The notes under the pieces are model-generated. The model saw nothing but the letters and a program-made list of their open reading frames with translations, ran no database searches and had not been told where the DNA came from. Below are positions 21,811 to 33,400 of a stretch of DNA of 64,000 bases, piece after piece (position 1 is the first letter of the stretch; the number at the start of each line of letters is the position of its first letter). A program made the translations under genes and the position numbers. This DNA is from Podospora bellae-mahoneyi (Eukaryota; Ascomycota; Sordariomycetes; Sordariales; Podosporaceae): NCBI RefSeq assembly GCF_035222275.1, contig NC_085886.1:2914001-2978000 (forward strand), in the 5' to 3' direction.

Positions 21811-23031
21811 CTATGACAAGAAATCCTTAAAAACCTCTGCGGGATTTGTTCGCTCAAAGGCCACCGCATGAGGCGCATCATGATGGTGGTGGTGGCGGCG
21901 GCTCCGAGCTTCCGGTTTGCGCATTGCCTGAACGAGGGCTGGCAATAGGCTCTCGGTGGATATCTCGGTTCTCACCCCCTGACCCCCTGTCTGATTCGGA
22001 TCCAAATCGGTGAAAAAGGCCTCTTCCCCTCTCACACCGCCCATGTTTATCACTGCAATGGGCATCCCTCTGTCTTTGGCGCGCTTGGCTAGCCGCCAGG
22101 CAGAGTATGTCGCGAGAGAGGTGCCCATCACGAGCAACCTGCCGGCGTTATCGATGGCCTTGTCAGCGTCATGCTTGACTTCGGGAGAGATGCTGTCGCC
22201 AAACATGACCACGGCCGGCTTCAATATACCGGCATTGCTGATGGGCTCCAATGCGCCGTCCTGATCTACCTCGACCACACCCTTGGTGCCATCTGCCAAT
22301 GGTGGCGGGCGGGTCAGGCATGTTGGACAGGCTGGATACCGAAAGGTGGTGTATGGCGCGCCGGGGACCTCAACATCACCATCGGCGTTCATCTTGACGC
22401 CCCGCGTCCGCTTCTCGTTTGGGTCCTCGGTTTCTAATGCTCCAGAGGAGATGGCTTCTTTCAGAAAGTCTTTCCAAACCGGATTCAATCTGGCTAACTC
22501 GGTTTGAAAGACATCTCTCGGGTACTCATTTCGGCAGGTGATGCAGACGGCAGACCGGAGATAGCCGTGGAGTTCAACTGTGGGTATGTCCGGGTGGGCT
22601 CGAGGGTGGAACGAGTCGACGTTTTGAGTGATGACGCCTTTCACGACACCGAGTTTCCCGAGGTCTCGGATGGCGTAGTGGCCAGAGTTGGGGTTGGCCA
22701 TGCTCATGGTCGTCCAGCCGAGGAAGCTTCTCGCCCAGTATCGCTTTCTGGTCTCATGGCTGGAGATGAACTCGTGGTGGTAGATGGGGCGGTGAGTCTT
22801 GTTGACGCGATAGGTGCCCTTGACGCCTCGGTAATCGGCCAGTCCGCTTGCTACTGAGAGGCCGGCGCCGGTGAGGACGACTGTTGAGGTGGGTAGGCCT
22901 GATGGGGGTGGGTTGTGGAAGAACTCTTGGAGGGCGATGATGGCGCCGGGGAGGGTGGATGCTGATGAGGGGATGATGTTTGGTGGTGGGAGGAGATCTC
23001 GGTAGGGGATTCGCATGAATGAGGTTGGCAT
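21811..23031 (-). CDS. class II sirtuin (SIRT4-like) NAD-dependent deacylase
   Basis: Single exon, 406 residues. Sirtuins use NAD+ to remove acyl groups from lysine. The NAD-binding GAGLSVASGLADYRG lies at residues 55-69, TQNVDS at 135-140 and the catalytic His at 155 (VELHGY). A Cys4 zinc site is complete: CITC (163-166) and CPTC (235-238). The N-terminal MRIPYRDLLPPP and the spacing are those of the SIRT4 (class II) branch, whose animal members are mitochondrial. A mitochondrial location here is likely but not proven. Insertions between the zinc half-sites (about 175-230) and a His-rich tail near the C-terminus are lineage-specific. It is convergent with the mitochondrial membrane protein (53-bp gap) and divergent from the CDF gene. 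The leader carries a 10-bp tandem repeat. Confidence 0.93.
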   Translation of the reverse strand: MPTSFMRIPYRDLLPPPNIIPSSASTLPGAIIALQEFFHNPPPSGLPTSTVVLTGAGLSVASGLADYRGVKGTYRVNKTHRPIYHHEFISSHETRKRYWARSFLGWTTMSMANPNSGHYAIRDLGKLGVVKGVITQNVDSFHPRAHPDIPTVELHGYLRSAVCITCRNEYPRDVFQTELARLNPVWKDFLKEAISSGALETEDPNEKRTRGVKMNADGDVEVPGAPYTTFRYPACPTCLTRPPPLADGTKGVVEVDQDGALEPISNAGILKPAVVMFGDSISPEVKHDADKAIDNAGRLLVMGTSLATYSAWRLAKRAKDRGMPIAVINMGGVRGEEAFFTDLDPNQTGGQGVRTEISTESLLPALVQAMRKPEARSRRHHHHHDAPHAVAFERTNPAEVFKDFLS

Positions 23032-23701
23032 TTTTGGGTGGGAATAGATGAGACTAGATGAGACTAGGTGAGACTAGATCCAATGAGACTACAACCAAGA
23101 TGGAGACGGGAGATGTAACCGAGATATCAGATCTTTTGATATTTAGCTGATAAAAGACGTCATGACATCAAATGGAAAGATGCGGCTGAAGACACGGCAC
23201 TTCCCACCACTTCCCCCAGAATGTGAAGTGCGGGGCAGAGCTTAGCGTCCTTCGCTTGGCTGCTTGGCTGCTGTGGGATTCCGTTGAACCCCTGTTAGTT
23301 GGCGCTAATCCAGGAATGCAGCCATCCTCAGGGCGCTGTAATTGGGGATGCAGCTTTGAGTGGTCGGTGGTGCGATGTCGGGCCATTATTTTCGAGCACC
23401 TCATTCTCATGTGGGTGTCCACCACTTTTTTTTTTTTCAGATCCTAAAAGTATGAAATAAGCAGTTCTCTTCTGGTTGATACTCACCTCTTGTGTTAATT
23501 TCTTTGGCGTCGTATCGGTCGATAAGGTATATTTTGTTTCATTCTCTTCCTCTCGCTCCCTCACTCAAGTCGCTCTATTATCAACCGACCGACCGACCGA
23601 CCTCTCCGAAGAAGCCGTTATTTACAATATTTCCATTGAACACGATTACTGGGGCGGTTCAAGACGCAATATCAACTCTCACTCACCTCCTGTAACCCCA
23701 G
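23032..23701. other. divergent promoter region, sirtuin / CDF transporter
   Basis: The 670 bp between divergent starts have no coding signal. They include 10-bp GATGAGACTA-type units at 23047-23090, a poly-T run at 23427-23438 and ACCG tetramers at 23583-23601 near the CDF leader. Confidence 0.6.
23046..23090. repeat. 10-bp tandem repeat in the sirtuin leader
   Basis: Three near-perfect 10-bp units (ATGAGACTAG, ATGAGACTAG, GTGAGACTAG) plus a partial AATGAGACTA lie 15-60 bp upstream of the sirtuin ATG, so they are probably in its 5' UTR or core promoter. Confidence 0.85.
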
Positions 23702-25288
23702 ATGCTCGGCTGCAGGCCATGTCCGGGATTGCGCATCTGTGCGACAACGTCTCCGGTAGCAGCGTCGTCACAGCTCCGTCTAGCAAGACAGGCACGGAGC
23801 TATCATCCTCCATTATTATTTCAATTTAGCCCGAGAACACATCACCCACTTCGGCCACCACCACCACCCCTACAACGACGCGTGTACTACACTGCTCTCT
23901 CCCCAGCCTCCAGGGTGGCCTTTTCCGACCGTTCTTTACATCCCAATTCCTCCTTCTCTACAACAGACAATTACTTCTCTACAACAACAAGACCAACAAC
24001 GTCGTCATCACCACCACAATCACCCCTGAAAATGGGTCAACAACACCGCACTCACGCTGGCCACAGTCACGGCCACCACCACCACCACCATCACGACAAC
24101 ATCTACCTCACCTCCCAAAACAAATCCGACGCCGGCGTCCGCATCACCAGAATAGGCCTCTATTCCAACCTTGGCATGGCCATCGCCAAAGGCCTAGGAG
24201 GCTACGCCTTCAACTCCCAATCCATGATCGCCGACGCCTGGCACTCCCTCACCGATTTGGCGTCTGACGTCCTCACCCTCGCGACCGTGTCCTGGTCCCT
24301 CCGCCCACCAACGGCCAACTTCCCGATGGGCTTTGGAAAAGTCGAGAGTCTCGGCTCGCTGGGGGTGTCTAGCATGTTGCTTTTTGGAGGAATATTCATG
24401 TGCATGTCCAGCTGCGAGACTCTCTACGCTCACATAATGTTGGATCCCGCCGCGGCGGCAGAGGCGCTGTCACATGGACATGGTCATCACCATCATGGGC
24501 ATGGGCATGGGCATAGTCATGGAGGAGGAGCGCCGAGTCTACACGCTGCTTGGCTTGCGGCTGGTACGGTGGCTGTTAAGGAGTGGTTGTATCATGCCAG
24601 TGCGTATATCCCCTTCCCTCCCCCCTTCCCTTTCCCATCCATCACTAACCAACCTTTTTTTCCCCGTGCAACAGCAATGAAAGTAGCCCGCGAAAGAAAA
24701 TCCTCCGTCCTGGCGTCAAACGCGGTACATCACAGGGTTGACTCTTTAACCGGCATCGTAACCCTCCTTGCCATCCTCGGAGCGAACTTTTTGTCGAATG
24801 CGGCCTGGCTTGACCCCGTCGGCGGGCTGTTGATCTCTTTACTTGTCATCAAAGCTGGGTTGAGCAATACACTCTCTGCGCTGTACGAGCTCGCTGATCG
24901 GTCTATTGATGAGGAAGTTCGCAGTTCGATCAAGTCACAGGTTTCAAAGAGCATTGGAGAGCTAGGGGAGTCGGGGAACGTGGAGTTGACGGACGTGAGC
25001 GGGGTCAAGTCGGGGCAGAACTATCTTGTTGAGTTGGAGCTAGGGGTTCCGGGGGATTGGACGGTGGAGCAGGTGAGACAAGTGGAGGAGAAGGTTAGGG
25101 AAAGGGTCGGGGGGAAGGTGAGGGGGGTGAGGAGAGTTAGGGTGAGGTTTGTTCCTACAGGGCTGGAAGGGGGAAGGGGGCTGGGAGAGGAGTTTATTGC
25201 TGGGGAGGTTAATGCTAGGAGCAGTCCTGAGCCCGAGGAGGAGGGGAATGGGCATGATCATGGGCATGAGCATAAGAAGGAGTTGTAA
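23702..25288 (+). CDS. CDF-family metal transporter, mitochondrial (Mmt1/Mmt2-like)
   Basis: Exons 23702-24599 and 24675-25288 give 503 residues. The 75-bp intron (donor GTGCGT, acceptor GCAACAG) contains no stop and is a multiple of three. Splicing restores WLYHATMKVARERKSS, the usual family sequence. Cation diffusion facilitators export divalent metal in exchange for protons. The two membrane metal-site motifs are visible: AWHSLTDLASD (His181, Asp185) and HHRVDSLTG. About five or six membrane segments are apparent. His-rich stretches lie at about 121-131, at about 259-276 and at the C-terminus (HDHGHEHKKEL). The first 100 residues are Arg/Ser/Pro-rich and presequence-like, which suggests a mitochondrial Mmt1/2-type transporter (iron in yeast). 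Metal specificity cannot be read from sequence. An inner ATG at 24032 is an alternative start. Confidence 0.9.
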   Translation: MLGCRPCPGLRICATTSPVAASSQLRLARQARSYHPPLLFQFSPRTHHPLRPPPPPLQRRVYYTALSPASRVAFSDRSLHPNSSFSTTDNYFSTTTRPTTSSSPPQSPLKMGQQHRTHAGHSHGHHHHHHHDNIYLTSQNKSDAGVRITRIGLYSNLGMAIAKGLGGYAFNSQSMIADAWHSLTDLASDVLTLATVSWSLRPPTANFPMGFGKVESLGSLGVSSMLLFGGIFMCMSSCETLYAHIMLDPAAAAEALSHGHGHHHHGHGHGHSHGGGAPSLHAAWLAAGTVAVKEWLYHASAYIPFPPPFPFPSITNQPFFPRATAMKVARERKSSVLASNAVHHRVDSLTGIVTLLAILGANFLSNAAWLDPVGGLLISLLVIKAGLSNTLSALYELADRSIDEEVRSSIKSQVSKSIGELGESGNVELTDVSGVKSGQNYLVELELGVPGDWTVEQVRQVEEKVRERVGGKVRGVRRVRVRFVPTGLEGGRGLGEEFIAGEVNARSSPEPEEEGNGHDHGHEHKKEL

Positions 25289-25908
25289 AGGGGAAAGGAG
25301 GGGAGGAGTATTGTATGGAATGACAACAGCAGGCTGGGGAAAGAAGGGGGGCGGCTGGAATACTCGCCCACTGAAGGCCTGGGTTACTTGCACATATTTG
25401 CTTACTTTTACTTTTATCGTACTTAGTTACTAGATTTATATAGCAGGACACACAGCTGAAAAATAGAACATGAAAAATTTGATACCCTAACCGCAACTGT
25501 ACACAAGCAAGCATGGGATTGACACTACCGGTACAGCTAATCATGGACGCGATTCTTCTTCGGAGATGAGCAACTGTGAGCTCGATCTATTCTGATGTCC
25601 AGCTCCCAAAATGCTTCTTCAGATCAATGACACACAAGCACACGCGCAGGCAAATGTCATTCTTGTCCCACCAAGCAAGGCTTCCCCCCCTGTCACGTCC
25701 AAGCACATGGCATTCAGGGACACACCCTTCACAACAAGAGAGTAGACAAACCAAGCCTCTCATTTCAGGGGCTACCCAGGTACATGTCGACAGCTACAGC
25801 TACTCAACAAACCCCCCATCTCACATCCCATAACCCCCCATCTCACATCCCATAACCCCATAATCCCATAACCCCATAACCCCATAACCCCATACTGCCT
25901 TCTACCCC
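25289..25908. other. intergenic between convergent genes, with minisatellite
   Basis: These 620 bp hold the 3' UTRs of the CDF and aspartyl aminopeptidase genes. The tandem repeat at 25811-25894 abuts the aminopeptidase stop. No coding signal is seen. Confidence 0.6.
25811..25894. repeat. 22-bp duplication followed by (ACCCCATA)5
   Basis: Two copies of a 22-bp unit (starting ACCCCCCATCTCACATCC) occupy 25811-25854. Five 8-bp units follow, ACCCCATA with one ATCCCATA variant, at 25855-25894. The array lies just past the stop codon of the minus-strand aminopeptidase, so it should be transcribed in its 3' UTR. Confidence 0.93.
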
Positions 25909-27409
25909 CTAATCAACAACCAAGCCCCCCTCCAACCCCCCATACCCCTCCAAAAACCCCTCAAACAACCCAATCGCATGCTCCACGTCCCAGCTCCCCC
26001 CCATCTCCCTGATACTGTGCATGGCCAGCTGCGGGTTCCCCAGATCCAACGTCCTCACCCCCAACTTGGCGCTCAGCATCGGCCCAATCGTGCTCCCACA
26101 GGGACTGTCATTCTTGACCACAAACAACTGCAGCGGCACCCTTTTCCTCCTCGCGCACTCCTTCACCAGCACAATCCCCGGCGAATTCGTCGCATACCTC
26201 TGATTGGCATTAATCTTGATCACCGTCCCCTTGTTCATCTGCGGCTGGTGGTTCCGTTCATACTTGCCCGCATAATTCGGGTGAACAGCATGCGCCATGT
26301 CCGCCGAGATCAAAAAGCTTTTCGCGAGGGTCTGCTCAAAGGCCGTTTCGTTGCTTTCGGATTGTTGGTTCCCGTCGACCCCAGGGAGGACGGACAGCCG
26401 TCTGAGGACAGCCGGCAGCAAGTTAGAGTCCGCTCCATGGGCGCTCAAACTCCCAATCTCCTCGTGGTCAAAACACGCCACCAGCCTGATCCCCGTCTCC
26501 TCCTCCAGACCCTTCCCATCCTTCACACTCCCAATCAGAGCCTTGACCGCACAAAACGTCATGTCCAAGTTATCCAACCTCCCGCTGTAGATAAACTCCT
26601 CATTCATCCCGCCCAAAACCGCCTTTTGCGTGTCATACAAAATCAGCTCGAAATCCTGAACGTCCTCCACTTTGTCCACCCCGGCCTCTTTGGCAATGAG
26701 TTTCAAAAACTCCGAATGATGTCTCTCGTCAATAGCCTTCAGCGGCTCAAACTCCTCCTCTTCCCCTTCCTCGACATCCCCCTTCTTGTTAAGAACCTCC
26801 TCCACCAACCCCGCAATAGGCACCATCTCCTCCTCCTTATTCGGATCAAAATTGCTCTGCCTATGCAAATGAATCGCCAAGCTCGGGATCCTCACAATCG
26901 GCTTCTCCACCCTCACCAACCTCTGCTCAAACCCGCCCTCTTTTACCCTGACGAGCACCCTCCCCGCCACCGACAAATCCCTATCGAACCAGCTGTGCCA
27001 GATCCCGCCCCCGTACGTCTCGACACCGACCTGGAGGTACCCGTTCGCGGTGCGTTTGCTGACTGGCTTGACACGGAGGCAGGGGGAGTCAGTGTGCGCG
27101 CCGATCATGGCGATGGGGTTGCCGGGGGACCATCGAGACCCGACGGCGAAGGCGATGAGGGAGGAGGCGTTGCGGGTGAGGTAGTATTTACCTCCGGGAG
27201 AGATGGTGGAGGGGGTCCAGGGGGTGCGTTCGGAGATGGGGTGGAAGCCTGCTTTTTGGAGGAGGGAGGTGGCGGTTTGGACTGCGTGGTAGGCTAGACA
27301 GGGGGGTGTTAGTTGATGGGAGGAAAGGAACGGGAGGGGGAGACAAACGGGTGGGAGAGGCGTTGACAAAGTCGAGGAACTCGTGGGCGGAGGCGGGAGG
27401 GGGTGCCAT
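25909..27409 (-). CDS. APE4: aspartyl aminopeptidase (M18 family)
   Basis: Exon 1 is 27349-27409 and exon 2 is 25909-27293, with a 55-bp intron (GTTTGT...TGTCTAG), giving 481 residues. Splicing yields NASPT joined to PYHAVQTATSLLQKAGF, the canonical SPTPYHAV start of M18 enzymes. Splicing also replaces the unspliced frame that begins in the intron. The enzyme removes N-terminal acidic residues with two zinc ions. Metal-site segments are GAHTDSP (His about 87), CFDHEEIGS with tandem Glu, and SADMAHAVHPNY. The substrate-site region GTVIKINANQRYATNS is present. Length matches family norms (about 480-500). Yeast Ape4 is cytosolic and moves to the vacuole when starved. An in-frame upstream ATG at 27628 would add 73 presequence-like residues. 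Confidence 0.95.
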
Positions 27410-30400
27410 TTTGGATGAGGTGGAGGAGAAGTAATGGCAGGGCGCGCGAGCTGTTGTATAATGAAGAGGTCGAAGTCGAACTGGGGTTTTACAAGAGGGG
27501 CGAGTAATAGAAGAAGAAAACGAGGTGAACGCCCTTTTACAAGCAGCAGCAGCAGTGGTGTGTTGTTTTGCTGTTATTGTTATCCTCAACGCAGTTCGCT
27601 GGTGATGGCAGCTTTTTATACAGAGCATTTGAGAGAAAGGGATTTTTTTTTTAAAAAAAAAGAAAAAAACCGGGATCAATAAAAAGAAGAAACAGCTGCT
27701 TGGGTGGTGGCTCGCTCTTTCACTCTCTCTTACGTTTTTGGCGGGGTAAAAACTGCTAGTTCTCCCTTTCAAGTCACAGCTTGCAGCTTGGAGGGCGGGG
27801 GAAGGAAGCTCAACATCATCACCCCACTGGCCTGATGGAGTCGGTAGCCGCGGTGGGGTTCCGTGGGGCCGGCGCGGGGGGAAGGGAAGGGGGGAGGGTT
27901 GAGGGTTCCTTGTTGGATTTATCATGAAATATTGTCTGTGGAGGGTATATATGTGATGCTTTTTTTCTCTCAATTGTTGAGCTTTAGATTTTGCTATAAG
28001 GTTAATGATGGGCTCAATAGGCATTTTGCTCTGGAAGCTTTCATCCCCAACCTGCCCGTCCCATCAAAAACCATACAACCAATCAAACACCCGCCATTAC
28101 CTACCCACCGTGCCTACGCATCCCCTCTCTCTCCCGCTTCCCCACTTCCTTTCACCTCTCCGCCGAACCACTACTCGGCACGAGAGCGGCCCGAAGATCA
28201 ACAGCAAGGACCGGGAAGCGTCTAAGCTATCCCGCCACTCCGTCTTCACCATCACCAAACAGGCAGCTCCGGAACTACCTACCACCACGACTTCCCAAAT
28301 CCAGAAAACTCATGACAAGAGTTGAGCCTCAATCAGTCACCCTCACCGAATTGGATTACACGTAGGGGGACCCACCGCCTGGCCTAATACGGTTGACACG
28401 AGTGAGTGGGCAGGCAGGCCTGGGGAAGGTGTCTATCTGGCCGCCTGAATCTCGCCTCACCTTTTTTGCCTTGCCTCGCCTGGTCAGGCAAGATAGGGAA
28501 GGAGGCCTTGAAGCGGGCACGGGGTACAGTCATGATGCCAGCCCTACCAGGCACCAAGCAGGAAGGGTCCTGCTCTTTTGTAATGTTAGCAAGTGGTGAT
28601 TGGTTGGACGGCGGTGTTGTAGGTAGGCTGCCTCTTGTAGAGTTCGATAAAGGGATATGGCACGATAATGACTGTTGCGCTTCACAATCGCAGTGGGAAA
28701 AGAAAAGGCCTATTAGATCTACTTTAGTCATTTAAACACACCAGGTGGTCAGTCGCGTGGGCTGGTGAGAGGCCTTCTTGGTGATGACCACCTCGGAGGC
28801 TTGCATCTGCTTTGCTGTCAGTGTATCTTGTGCATTTCACACTCGCTTCGACTCGGTAAACACCTGCTGCATTTGGATGAGCACTTGAACTTCATTTGCA
28901 AAGTCCCATGCTTTGCATCTTGCAGTGTCCAAAAGCAAACATCTATTCTTATCTCCAAGCCCAGCACCATAGACACCTAGGCAACTTTCTAGAAGCGACT
29001 CATTCTCAGTCCGATCATTGGTTCAAAATCTGAAACGCTTCTTCTAGAGGCAAACATCCTTCCTGGAGCTAGTCTCGGGGTTTGCATCAACGAAAAGAGG
29101 TTTGTTTGCTTGTTATGCTTCTATTCTGGAGTATTACTTACCCTTCTTGCTGAGCAACTCCACCAGCAATTATTCCCGTCTGTTACCATGAGGCTCAACA
29201 TGATGTTGATGGTTAACAATCCCATGGCTAACCCAAAGTTGGTGGAAGCCTGGAGCTTCCAGTCCGGTTTCGTAGCTCGGTGTGACTCTCCTCCCATCAT
29301 CATCAGCATCATCATCATCAGATGAGTAACACCGTCGCTTTAGAAGGGGGATTCGCTTCCAAGCTTTTTGGTCCACGTTGTCAGGTTACATCCTCTCCAG
29401 TTTTCCCGTCTTGTCTTTTCCTAGCCTGTGGCTTTTACATAGTGGGTAGTTGGTTGCATGGATGGGGAATTTTGCCTGTGTTTATAGTGCACAAATGTGT
29501 CCAACATGGTGATCAGGTTGGAGAAAATCCTCGATACGCCTTGTTCGAGCCCCGAGCTGAAATACATCTTATGTATATATATATATATATATATCAAAAA
29601 GATAGAGCCATCTGCAACTCTCCTCGTATGAGGTTCCTGAAAAAAACATAGCTGAAAGACAAAAGCGGAATCTCGAAAAAAAAAAAAATAGGGTTACGTC
29701 GCATATCGCGAGCGCGCGCATCGCAGCAGCAGGACACATTCGCATGGCATGGCATGGCATAGCACCTGTCCATCGGGGGCAGTCCCCGTTCCTGGCGAAG
29801 ATCTTTTTTCTCCTACTTCTCCATCTGTCCGTTGTCAGCTTGTCAATTCATCCGGGCCGTCACTGGGTAGGTAGGCGAGGACGGGGGGAGCCTAGTTCAG
29901 GTAAGGTGTGGCGAGGTGTGATCTCCAGGTACAAAGTCGACTCCTACCCCCGTCATCAAACTCCCAATTGAGTGATAGACCGTTCTTTTCTGGAATACGA
30001 TCGAATGGAAGCTGATGTCTTGCAATCCAGGTCCCTGCCCTGAAGCCTCGCAAGTCTTGTTGGTGACATGCCAGGTAGTTTGAAGCAGCTGGATGTACCC
30101 CCAAGTACCTCAAAAAACCCCTGCTCACCTGGACCTTTGCCTTGCCTGCTCCGTCCCTTTGCCAACCCACCCGCCCCACCCTTCCCAAGTTTAAACTTAT
30201 GATCCCAGCATCTCGCGTTGCGTGGCTTTTCTCACCTTTTGGTCACCTCACCTCTCTCATGCTGTTGAACCAATCAGCCCGTTTTGCTTCGTACTCCGGA
30301 CCTTCCAGCGGTCCCATTTGTCCAGATGAAGGTGTTCAACACCATCAGGGTTAGGGGTCGACATGCTTGGTAGATGCACCTCCCCAATCTCTACATCTCA

Positions 30401-33400
30401 TCTCCAATCACCACGACCACCACGACCACCACTACTCACCGTTTACATCGGCGAAGTTCCCCCATCTTTTTCCCCGTTACAATTTTTCATCCGAAATTTA
30501 AAATAAAATAAAAATCAAACCAAAAAAAACACCCAAACAAAGAAAGGGAGGGATAGTGAGGCGCCTTTGTCTTTCGTCTTTTCTTTTTTCTCCTACCCCT
30601 TCCCCCTTGTTAAATTAGCGGAGGATTTAGAGATGCGGATAGCAGATAGGCGAAATATGACGTCCCAATCCCTACACACAGTGTGTGTTTGCAAATATCC
30701 CCATGATAGATCAAATCTGCGACTATGATACCAACAAAGACACTCTGAACCGATCAAGGTAGAGAAAGAGCGGAAATAGGATTTGGCCCAAGCTCAACCT
30801 TCCCAGATCGAGCGAAGGGCTGCACAAACGATGACGATCCTTGGCGGGTGCGGGCGGCGGGCGATCAGACAAGGATTTTGTGTCAACTCCTTGTTGTCAA
30901 CTCTTGGTCGAAAGCAACATTCTCCAAGAAATGTCATAGCTACCCGACATATCTGATGGGAAAGGGTTTGTCGTGGAAGATCCGGGGATGATGATGGCTG
31001 CTGCTACCTTGTGAGGCGAAGGGGACCGTAGCCTTTGGGTTGTGGTGAAATGAGCGAGGATGATGATGCAGCAGTGTTGGACACTTCTGAACCAAGGCAA
31101 AAAGATCACCACGTTTTCATTCATTTTTTTAACACTCTACAAATATTCTTCACCCACCTCCCGTACCTTGCAGCTCTTCATTCTTATCATGTTTTCTTTT
31201 TATCCCCCTTGTACCTTGCAGCTAGAAGTTCCGGCCCATTCTGCACTCGTAGCTGAGTATCAGTGGCAACTACTCCCACCTTTCTCCAGCAAATCTCTAG
31301 GTATTCCAACTTCCACATTCCACACTGTGTATTTCGATAGAAAAGCCAATGTGGCAAAAAATATCTTTTTTGTAGGTGTGGTCTCTGTGGTCTCTGAGTG
31401 GGTGGTGGTGTGGCTTCAGCTCCGTCCCAACGCTGCAGGCTGGCACACCTCTTTTCTTGGCAACAAGAATCGCCGCAAAAAAAAAAAAACAAGAAAAAAA
31501 AGGTACAAGTTATCAGTCGAGAAGGACGTTCTTGGAATTATAGAGAGTTGGCTGTGCGCGAGGGTATGGCGTGTGAGGATGAGCTGGCTTGATCCCGGTC
31601 TTCCGGGTCGACTACCTTGATGGGATGGGGGTTGTCTACGGTAGGGTATCTAGGAGGACAAAAAAGCGTGGGGGATCAGCGTGCAGGAAGGGATGGATAG
31701 TTGGTTGGGATAAAAGCCTGTAGACTTGATCAAGAAAAAGGTGCTGTTCAGATAAGAGCTGCTGCTGTCCTTGTTCTCATGAAAATGTACAACAAGTAAG
31801 GCTCGATGAGGTGAGTAAGTGAGACCTCACATGACCGCTTGTACAGATCGAGACTTTTTTCATTGTCCCTGACCCCAAAAGTCTGGGGGGTGGTAGATGT
31901 CATGGCAGGCTAAATCACCTGTGACAAGGGTTGTACAGAACCAACAAACCTTACCTGTGCAAGGTGATGCTATAGCTAAGAAAACAAAAGGTTATTCTGC
32001 TTGAATTCGTGGTCTCTGCTACACACGGAAGACAGAAAGAGGCGGGGAACGGGAGGATGTATGTGCGTTTTATTAGAGTGATTATGTGGGGAGATATATT
32101 GCGGATGTTGGAGAAAAACAGGGATGGATCATAGGGGACTGATTGGAGTTTGTAGGAGGAGATGCAATAGGGGATTCCTTTTATAGGCAACTTTGGTCCT
32201 CTCTCTCTCTTCTCTCTCGTTCGTATAATAATTGTAGAGCGATATGGCTTGGGAGAGTGGAGCTGGACAGAATGACGGTGGACAATGCAGCGTCACTCTG
32301 AAATGGTGACAATGGCGTTGTCATTTGTCACTTGATCGCCCCACCTTTTGGGATGGTGGCTTGAGCCCTTGTCAGCGAGAGAAAATGAGGGAGAGGGTTC
32401 AAGAGGCTTCGAATTCGAATTAAACAGAGGAAATCAAACATATTTCTTCATTTTCAAGTTGATATCGGTGTATCAGACTGGTCAATGGCTGCACATGGAC
32501 CGAAATTGACAGATGCCTTTGAAAGTTGTTGTGCTTCAGATCTCGACGTTGGTCCAGTCGATTGAGTTTAGGTCTCGTAGATCCTCAAGCGCAGGCTGTC
32601 GGAATCCCGTCTGAAGAGAGACAGCGAGACTTGTGTGCACAGACCACCGTCAAGCTTTGTGGTCTTTTTTTAATCAGCGGAGTCTTTGGTGGAGGGATAC
32701 CCGCCTCTTTCATGGTCCCCACCAACCCAGCGCACGAGGGCCTGAGAAAGTTTGATTGTCCAGCTTCGATGCCAACCTCGCCTCGACGAAATGTCTTTGT
32801 TTATTTTCAATCAGAAGAGGTTTAACCCTCACAAAGGCCCTCCCCCACGCTGAGGAAGCCGACGCGGGGTTTTGCTTCACCGTCCTTTCCCTCGCAAGCA
32901 AGCGTGAGCAAAAGCAGCCCAAGAGAGCTCCAAGAATCCGAAACGGGCTTGGTAGAGTGGGCGGCAGCGGCTGAGCAAGGGGGTCATCCTGGGCCCGGGC
33001 CCTTAGCCCTGGCACTTCCTCTTTCGATCTCAACAGCTGGGAGGCATTAGTTGGGCAGCACCATGACTCTATGTAGGTGCGCACTCAAGGCTGTATGGAA
33101 AGAAGATGATGAACCACGGTTGCCCACCGAGAGCGCAGCGAGCTCTTGCGCTATCGGGGCCTTGTAGGGCAGCCGCAGCACGGGGGCGTCGGGCGGGAGA
33201 GCTCGGTGCAAGGGCACGGCAACGCACGGCGGACGACCGACCGATCATCGCAAGGCGGTAGAGTCTGGGGAGCCTGCCTTGTCACGCCCGGATGACTGTG
33301 ACGGTCATGCTTTCCACCGTCTACCGATGCTGGCCAACGGCGACAGCGAGGCCGTTGGTTGTACAGTCCCATACCGCTGCACTCAAGCGTACGTGACCAC

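Noticed and set aside
25855-25894. Telomere-like CCCCATAA repeat as a relic telomere
   Set aside because: The unit is 8 bp with an extra base compared with the usual fungal CCCTAA, there are only five units, and it grades from a 22-bp duplication. Local slippage explains it.
25978-27297. 439-codon plus-strand frame opposite aspartyl aminopeptidase
   Set aside because: Composition is a mirror of the real M18 gene, with no motif of its own.
29490-29560. tRNA-like gene (TGGTGATCAGGTTGG and GTTCGAGCCCC resembling A and B boxes)
   Set aside because: No matching acceptor or anticodon stems could be paired around these boxes. No other tRNA or 5S rRNA candidates were seen in the window.
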